From Ferrithrix thermotolerans DSM 19514 (GTDB lineage Bacteria; Actinomycetota; Acidimicrobiia; Acidimicrobiales; Ilumatobacteraceae): a DNA stretch of 10,431 nucleotides. The position numbers were made by a program, and so were the translations under genes. Location of the stretch: positions 1-10,431 of the forward strand of contig CAMAQQ010000024.1 of NCBI GenBank assembly GCA_945860575.1, read 5' to 3'. The notes under the pieces were generated by a model that did not search any database, had not been told where the DNA came from, and saw nothing but the letters and a program-made list of their open reading frames with translations. This document shows, piece after piece, positions 7,030 through 10,431 of the stretch (position 1 is the stretch's first letter; every line of letters starts with the position of its first letter).

Positions 7030-7036
7030 ATCCATT

Positions 7037-7774
7037 GTGGCCATTAAACCGCCGAGCACAACCAAAGAACTTAATAATGGTGACTTCACGGCGACCGTGT
7101 CAGCAATCACATCGGCATTCGGTGACCCAACGCGACGAGCAATATATTTGTTCACTCGCGAGACCGAAAATGGAGTTACAGCAAGCGAAGTAGCCGAGAA
7201 ATTCGAACTCCACCCAAACGTCGCCCGACACCACCTAGACAAACTCGCAGCAGGTGGGTATCTAGAAGTTGAGGTCGCTCGCAATGACGGTGCAGGTGCG
7301 GGTCGACCTTCGAAGCACTACCGAGCGACTAATCCAAACCAAACTTTAGAGTTTCCGGTGCGAAGCGACGACCTAGTGCTTTCACTCTTAGGTAAAGCAT
7401 TGACCTTGCTTACACCACAAGCGGCAACTCTGATGGCAGAAGAAGTTGGTCAGCAATACGGCCGAGCGATGGCGACAAGTTTGACTGGCTATGACATAAC
7501 TACGACTCAAAGATCTTTGCGCTCTGCGATGCAGGCTGTTGCAGATGCATTAACCGCACACGGTTTTGCCGCGCACACCGATCAGCGCAACAATCAATTG
7601 CGCATAGTAAATAATCATTGCCCGTTCGGCGAACTCGCAATTGAGCACCCAGTGATTTGCGCAGTTGATCGTGGCATGGTCAAAGGAATGTTGACTGCCC
7701 TGTATGGTGAGACGAATCCTGAACTTTCATCGTCGTTGCCGATGGGCGACACTTTTTGCGCAACAACTATTTAA
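7037..7774 (+). CDS. SufR-like winged-helix regulator with cysteine-containing C-terminal domain
   Basis: A DNA-binding regulator of the ArsR/SufR fold, 245 residues from the chosen GTG. The winged helix spans about 20-98: FGDPTRRAIYLF (28-39), the recognition-helix region HPNVARHHLDKL (59-70), and the wing GRPSKHYRAT (89-98). The C-terminal domain has HCPFGELAIEHPVIC (194-208) and ends GDTFC (237-241), giving cysteines C195, C208 (C-x12-C) and C241. In SufR proteins a similarly placed C-x12-C plus further cysteines hold an Fe-S cluster; the SufR cysteine expected at C-x14 after C208 is Y223 here, so C241 may substitute. No suf genes are in the window; the divergent neighbour is the Fe-S carrier gene mrp, its likely target. 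The GTG start is favoured by a -10 element just upstream; in-frame ATGs at 6947 and 6992 would add 30 or 15 residues running into or next to mrp. Confidence 0.8.
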   Translation: MAIKPPSTTKELNNGDFTATVSAITSAFGDPTRRAIYLFTRETENGVTASEVAEKFELHPNVARHHLDKLAAGGYLEVEVARNDGAGAGRPSKHYRATNPNQTLEFPVRSDDLVLSLLGKALTLLTPQAATLMAEEVGQQYGRAMATSLTGYDITTTQRSLRSAMQAVADALTAHGFAAHTDQRNNQLRIVNNHCPFGELAIEHPVICAVDRGMVKGMLTALYGETNPELSSSLPMGDTFCATTI

Positions 7775-7780
7775 ATAGTT
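7765..7780. repeat. Perfect 16-bp palindrome over the regulator stop codon
   Basis: AACTATTTAAATAGTT is identical to its reverse complement and contains the stop codon (7772-7774) of the SufR-like gene. It is directly followed by a second inverted repeat. It may be part of a bidirectional transcription end or a protein-binding site; being pure A/T in the centre it would form only a weak hairpin. Confidence 0.6.
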
Positions 7781-7804
7781 TTAACTAGTTCGAACCAGTT
7801 AAAA
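7779..7804. terminator. Inverted repeat between convergent genes, candidate bidirectional terminator
   Basis: Two 13-base arms (7779-7791 and 7792-7804) are complementary at 12 of 13 positions, the mismatch being A7787 against C7796. The RNA would fold into an A/U-rich hairpin around a UCGA loop. It sits in the 50-base gap between the stop codons of the regulator and the molybdoenzyme gene, where both transcripts must end. No clear uridine run follows on either strand outside the stem, so it is not a classical intrinsic terminator. Confidence 0.4.
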
Positions 7805-7824
7805 ACGCTTAACACTTAAAAAAT

Positions 7825-8436
7825 CTAGTCACCCCAGAAACGCTGTTCTAAAAACGGATCGCCGTACATGTGATATCCGTTTTGTTCCCAGAAACCTGGA
7901 GCATCGGCATCACAAAGTTCAAGGCGACGCAACCACTTTGGTGATTTCCAAAAATATAATCGTGGGACCAAGAGTCGCACCGGCCCACCATGAATCGGTT
8001 CAATGTCTTCGTCTTCGTATTGATACACAACCAACGAATCGTCGCGCATCATGTCGGCGAGTGGCACATTGGCGGTGTATCCGTATTCGGCGTGACCCAT
8101 CACATGCGTCGCATTGGTTGAAATCTTTGCCATCTCAAATAAATCACGCACTCGCACGCCGGCCCAGACCATGTCGAACTTCGACCATTTAGTCACGCAA
8201 TGAATATCCGTTTTGATTTTTGTCGACGGCAATGCTCGTAGTTCGTCGAGTGACAAAGTAAACGGCTTGTCGACCAAACCATCAATTATTAAACTCCACT
8301 CGCCCGGTTTGTAAGTTGGCACGTCACCAACATGAAGCACAGGAAATCGATCGGTTAAATACTGCCCTGGTGGAAGCCGAGATTCGTCAAAACCTTTTGC
8401 GGCTAACTCGTCACGATTTCGATCAAAGAATCCCAT
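7825..8436 (-). CDS. Sulfite oxidase-like molybdopterin-dependent oxidoreductase
   Basis: A 203-residue protein made almost wholly of the sulfite oxidase-type molybdopterin-binding domain. The motif DIHCVTKWS (77-85) carries the expected molybdenum-ligating cysteine C80. It is followed by VWAGVRVRDLF, GYTANVPLADMM (119-130), and the very characteristic end HGGPVRLLVPRLYFWKSPKW (149-168) and PGFWEQNGYHMYGDP (180-194). No heme domain, dimerisation domain, Tat signal or membrane segment is present, so it is a short cytoplasmic member of the SUOX/YedY superfamily; its substrate is not known. The start is ATG at 8436, giving MGFFDRNRDEL, a typical N-terminus. A longer frame reaching 8607 would run through the divergent phosphatase gene and its promoter and is rejected. 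AAGG lies 12 bases upstream as a weak ribosome binding site. Confidence 0.88.
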   Translation of the reverse strand: MGFFDRNRDELAAKGFDESRLPPGQYLTDRFPVLHVGDVPTYKPGEWSLIIDGLVDKPFTLSLDELRALPSTKIKTDIHCVTKWSKFDMVWAGVRVRDLFEMAKISTNATHVMGHAEYGYTANVPLADMMRDDSLVVYQYEDEDIEPIHGGPVRLLVPRLYFWKSPKWLRRLELCDADAPGFWEQNGYHMYGDPFLEQRFWGD

Positions 8437-8490
8437 CGTGTAATTGTGCCTTAAATATTCTGACAATGCATTAATCAAGAATTTTTGGGA

Positions 8491-8496
8491 TAAATT
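8491..8496 (+). promoter_or_regulatory. -10 element or spacer upstream of the sixA-like gene
   Basis: TAAATT matches TANNNT and ends six bases before GTG 8503, which would suit a leaderless transcript. The preceding GGGA (8487-8490) is alternatively a ribosome binding site six bases before TTG 8497. The two readings give starts only two codons apart. Confidence 0.3.
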
Positions 8497-8502
8497 TTGG
8501 CG

Positions 8503-8964
8503 GTGACTCTTTACATAGTGCGCCACGCCAAAGCCGGAAAGCGCAGCGAATGGGACGGCCCAGATGCCCTGCGACCGCTTAGCGACAAAGGTTGGGAGCA
8601 GTCGCACGCAATCGCAGAAACTCTCATTGATCTAAAGCCCAGCGCTCTGATTTCGAGTCCTGCTGTTAGATGCATGCAAACTTTGGAGCCTCTTGGTAAA
8701 GCAACAAAAATCAAAATTGTTACTGACCAAAGATTATTTGAGAACGGTGATGTTGTCGAGATGATTGAACTACTTGAAGATGCGCGAGATTCAACTGTCA
8801 TCTCTAGTCATGGTGACATGATTCCTGAGGCGATCAAATTGTTGCAACGACGGGGAATGGAAATCGGTTCTAAACCAGATTGGCGCAAAGCATCAATTTG
8901 GGTAGTCGAACGCACAAAAAACGGCTTCACCTCTGCAGTTGTTATGGCGCCGCCGCAGTCATAG
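8503..8964 (+). CDS. sixA: SixA-type phosphohistidine phosphatase (histidine phosphatase superfamily)
   Basis: A 153-residue member of the histidine phosphatase superfamily. The catalytic RHA motif is at 7-9 with nucleophile H8; R56 in SSPAVRCMQT, E80 and H103 in SSHGD complete the expected phosphate pocket. Length and order fit SixA, which removes phosphate from phosphohistidine, but the sequence (DALRPLSDKG, RCMQTLEPL, SHGDMIPEAI) also resembles the C-terminal phosphatase domain of the mycobacterial nucleotide hydrolase MutT1, so a nucleotide or other small phospho-substrate is possible. No Nudix domain is attached. The start may be GTG 8503 or TTG 8497. It is divergent from the molybdoenzyme gene by about 60-66 bases. 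The last codons (APPQS) and the stop lie within the first unit of a 17-bp tandem repeat, so the extreme C-terminus is repeat-derived. Confidence 0.82.
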   Translation: MTLYIVRHAKAGKRSEWDGPDALRPLSDKGWEQSHAIAETLIDLKPSALISSPAVRCMQTLEPLGKATKIKIVTDQRLFENGDVVEMIELLEDARDSTVISSHGDMIPEAIKLLQRRGMEIGSKPDWRKASIWVVERTKNGFTSAVVMAPPQS

Positions 8965-9031
8965 CGCCGCCGCAGTTATAGCGCCGCCGCAGTTATAGCG
9001 CCGCCGCAGTCATAGCGCCGCCGCAATAACT
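8947..9031. repeat. 17-bp tandem repeat, four full copies plus a partial fifth
   Basis: The unit is GCGCCGCCGCAGTYATA. Full copies lie at 8947-8963, 8964-8980, 8981-8997 and 8998-9014; a fifth begins at 9015, keeps 11 bases and then diverges. Copies 1 and 4 have C, copies 2 and 3 have T, at the variable position. It contains the end of the sixA-like gene and fills most of the gap to the convergent ccmI-like gene, whose stop is at 9042. It is much more GC-rich than its surroundings. There are no spacers, so it is not a CRISPR array. Near-identity suggests recent expansion by slippage. Confidence 0.95.
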
Positions 9032-9041
9032 AACTTAAAGC

Positions 9042-9797
9042 TCAACCTGCAATCGCTGCGTCAACTTCGGCGATAATTGAATCAACAAAACTTTTCACTT
9101 CTGCTGGCGGATTTTGTGATTCACAAATTGTGAGTTGCTCGCGAGAGCCAACGGCATCGCCTGCAAGACGAAACCGAATAATGCCAAGAAAGCAATGAGC
9201 ATCGGGATAACTGGCATCAAGTTTTATCGCCCGCTCAAGATCACTTGACGCCGACAAAAATGCGAGTTGTTTAATTTCGCTGCCAGCACCGCGCGCGATC
9301 AGTGCCAACAACCAAGCGCGATATGTAAGTGCCTCGACATTGTCTGGGTCTAGTCCCAGCACCTGAGAATACAACTCAATTGCCGCCTGTGGATCAACAA
9401 AGTTTGTGGCTCTAGCCCGAGACAACAATGATGCGGTTGAGTCTTCGATACCGCCAGTTAGTGACTGACCTGACAGTCGCTGACCTGATTGTTGCGCAAC
9501 CAACCAACCTGCGCCAGTGGCGACAATCAAAATCACCAACAGTGTGATCATTGTTTGGCGAAATCTGCTGGCTGTCTGAACAGTTTCACCCGTTGATCTT
9601 GTTGAGCTAGTCGGTCCTGGTGGCTCAATTTCTTTGATGACTTGCGCCGTGCGGGCGACATAATCTGAACGAAGAGAGTTGTAATCATCAAGATCTAAAT
9701 CACCAGCCTTGAACTCGTCGTCTAGATCGCGCAACGACTGCAATAAAAAATTTCGCTGAATAACGAGACTCTCGATGTTTTCGTCAGACTTATCCAC
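9042..9797 (-). CDS. ccmI: CcmI-like cytochrome c biogenesis protein with TPR region
   Basis: A 251-residue membrane-anchored protein. Residues about 14-56 (RNFLLQSLRDLDDEFKAGDL onward) match the charged N-terminal helix pattern of CcmI/CycH proteins, here on the cytoplasmic side; one membrane segment follows (about 82-101), then a C-terminal part with TPR-like helices (about 135-212, including DPQAAIELYSQVLGLDPDN and DLERAIKLDASYPDAHCFLG). In System I cytochrome c maturation CcmI presents apocytochrome c to the haem ligation complex. It lacks the first of two membrane segments seen in proteobacterial CcmI. The start is GTG, five bases after the ccmH stop, with GAAAG as a possible ribosome binding site within the ccmH end. 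Context (ccmG, ccmH, then this gene) supports the assignment; TPR similarity alone would not. Confidence 0.78.
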   Translation of the reverse strand: MDKSDENIESLVIQRNFLLQSLRDLDDEFKAGDLDLDDYNSLRSDYVARTAQVIKEIEPPGPTSSTRSTGETVQTASRFRQTMITLLVILIVATGAGWLVAQQSGQRLSGQSLTGGIEDSTASLLSRARATNFVDPQAAIELYSQVLGLDPDNVEALTYRAWLLALIARGAGSEIKQLAFLSASSDLERAIKLDASYPDAHCFLGIIRFRLAGDAVGSREQLTICESQNPPAEVKSFVDSIIAEVDAAIAG

Positions 9798-9802
9798 GAA
9801 AA

Positions 9803-10282
9803 TTAACTTTCGTTGCTGTCTTGTGCAGTTTCGGCGAGAGCATTTTTTACCAACGTCTCGTCAGCGGCGCTCGGAAAACCAGGCTTGTGACGACCCCAAC
9901 GCGCAAATGCGTTGACCAATAATGCCAAGGCGATTATTAAAACCGCTACTGGCAGTGACCAAACCAATGAATCAATACCCGATGAGCGCGGTACCAATAA
10001 AACTTGACTGCCGAAACGCTGCTCGATGTAACTAATGATTTCATCGTCGGTGCGAATGCCCGCACCAACCTGTCGCGCGACCTCGGTGCGAATTGCCTGA
10101 GCCGCGGATGCTTGCGATACAAAAACGCTCTCGCCCGAACAAGTAGGGCACGCCAAACGCGAAGTTACTAAATCAATTCGATCTTGCTGGGTAAGCGGGC
10201 CACCAGAGCGCGTTGCACCGAACGCCAAGAGCAGGCACACCATCAACAACATTGCCAGCCAAACAGATTTTTTTGTTTTCAC
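9803..10282 (-). CDS. ccmH: Cytochrome c biogenesis protein CcmH
   Basis: A thiol-oxidoreductase component of System I cytochrome c maturation that keeps the apocytochrome CXXCH cysteines reduced. The 159 residues show an N-terminal signal or anchor helix (about 6-24), the redox motif LACPTC with C45 and C48 (family LRCxxC), the conserved three-helix region (IRTEVARQVGAGIRTDDEIISYIEQRFG, about 64-91), LLVPR, and a second membrane segment (about 106-126) with a polar tail. The arginine usually before the first Cys is replaced by alanine. The start is GTG and overlaps the upstream ccmG stop by four bases (GTGA), implying translational coupling. A basic KTKK after the start supports a membrane-inserting N-terminus. 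Confidence 0.92.
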   Translation of the reverse strand: MKTKKSVWLAMLLMVCLLLAFGATRSGGPLTQQDRIDLVTSRLACPTCSGESVFVSQASAAQAIRTEVARQVGAGIRTDDEIISYIEQRFGSQVLLVPRSSGIDSLVWSLPVAVLIIALALLVNAFARWGRHKPGFPSAADETLVKNALAETAQDSNES

Positions 10283-10431
10283 GATGTGAACTCTTCGCGC
10301 AATCTATCTAATTGCGCTTCAAGCAAACCCGAACTCAACTCGCCTGTGACCCTGAGTCTCACCAATCCGTTTGGATCAATGACCCAAGTTTCAGGAACAC
10401 GAGCAACACCGAACGCGACTGCGATTGCGCC
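10279..10431 (-). CDS. ccmG: CcmG/DsbE thioredoxin-like protein, C-terminal fragment
   Basis: Only the last 50 codons are in the window; the gene continues past the right edge. The readable protein contains FGVARVPETWVIDPNGLVRLRVTG, which is the cis-proline loop (VPET) and following strands of a thioredoxin-fold CcmG/DsbE/ResA protein. The WCxxC active site lies outside. It would pass reductant to CcmH in cytochrome c maturation. The stop overlaps the ccmH start. The fragment is too short to separate CcmG from ResA by sequence, but the order ccmG-ccmH-ccmI favours CcmG. Confidence 0.85.
   Translation of the reverse strand, partial: GAIAVAFGVARVPETWVIDPNGLVRLRVTGELSSGLLEAQLDRLREEFTS

Noticed and set aside
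6947..7036. Longer N-terminus for the SufR-like regulator from ATG 6947 or 6992
   Set aside because: The extension from 6947 overlaps the mrp start codon antisense, its residues do not resemble the family N-terminus, and a -10 element lies just before GTG 7037.
8437..8607. 57-residue extension of the molybdoenzyme frame
   Set aside because: It runs antisense through the start of the sixA-like gene; ATG 8436 gives the usual family N-terminus.
8947..9031. CRISPR array or intrinsic terminator at the 17-bp repeat
   Set aside because: The units abut without spacers, and the arms are direct rather than inverted repeats, so no stable hairpin with a U-run forms.

Overview
The window looks like a chromosomal segment of an actinobacterium, most plausibly of the class Acidimicrobiia. 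The reasons are a WhiB protein of the WhiB1/WblE type, a PdtaS-type histidine kinase, a DUF3107 protein and an ArsA-like ATPase pair (all actinobacterial hallmarks), together with System I cytochrome c maturation genes, moderate rather than high GC by eye, and many GTG/TTG starts. The class assignment is inference. No mobile element, tRNA, rRNA or CRISPR array is visible, and no gene-free stretch exceeds about 150 bases.

Layout from left to right. (1) The 3' part of a polytopic membrane protein runs rightward from the window edge and its end overlaps, tail to tail, a leftward glycerophosphodiester phosphodiesterase gene. (2) After a 152-base gap comes whiB (rightward), convergent with a long leftward gene train. 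(3) In order of transcription that train is mrp (Fe-S carrier ATPase), a DUF3107 gene, two ArsA/Get3-like ATPase genes and a pdtaS-like sensor kinase gene, at 7.0 to 1.8 kb. Spacing is tight from DUF3107 onward; a 91-base gap separates mrp from DUF3107. (4) Divergent from mrp is an ArsR-fold regulator of SufR type with three C-terminal cysteines. (5) A sulfite-oxidase-like molybdoenzyme (leftward) lies convergent to that regulator and divergent from a SixA-type phosphohistidine phosphatase. (6) The phosphatase gene ends inside a 17-bp tandem repeat. (7) The right edge holds a leftward cytochrome c biogenesis operon, ccmG (partial), ccmH and a ccmI-like gene, with overlapping or near-touching ends.

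The central region reads as a redox and iron-sulfur neighbourhood: a probable Fe-S-sensing regulator faces the Fe-S carrier gene mrp, and WhiB is itself an Fe-S protein. The convergent whiB1/pdtaS pair is also found in Mycobacterium tuberculosis (Rv3219/Rv3220c, with the DUF3107 gene Rv3208A nearby), while the ArsA pair corresponds to Rv3679/Rv3680, next to a different whiB gene in that species. Here these blocks are joined. These comparisons are from memory and need a database search. Most genes are recognisable housekeeping or regulatory families. The less ordinary items are residue-level departures (PdtaS without the reported sensor cysteines, Mrp without CxxC, an altered nucleotide-switch motif in one ArsA protein), the 17-bp repeat and the palindromes between convergent genes.
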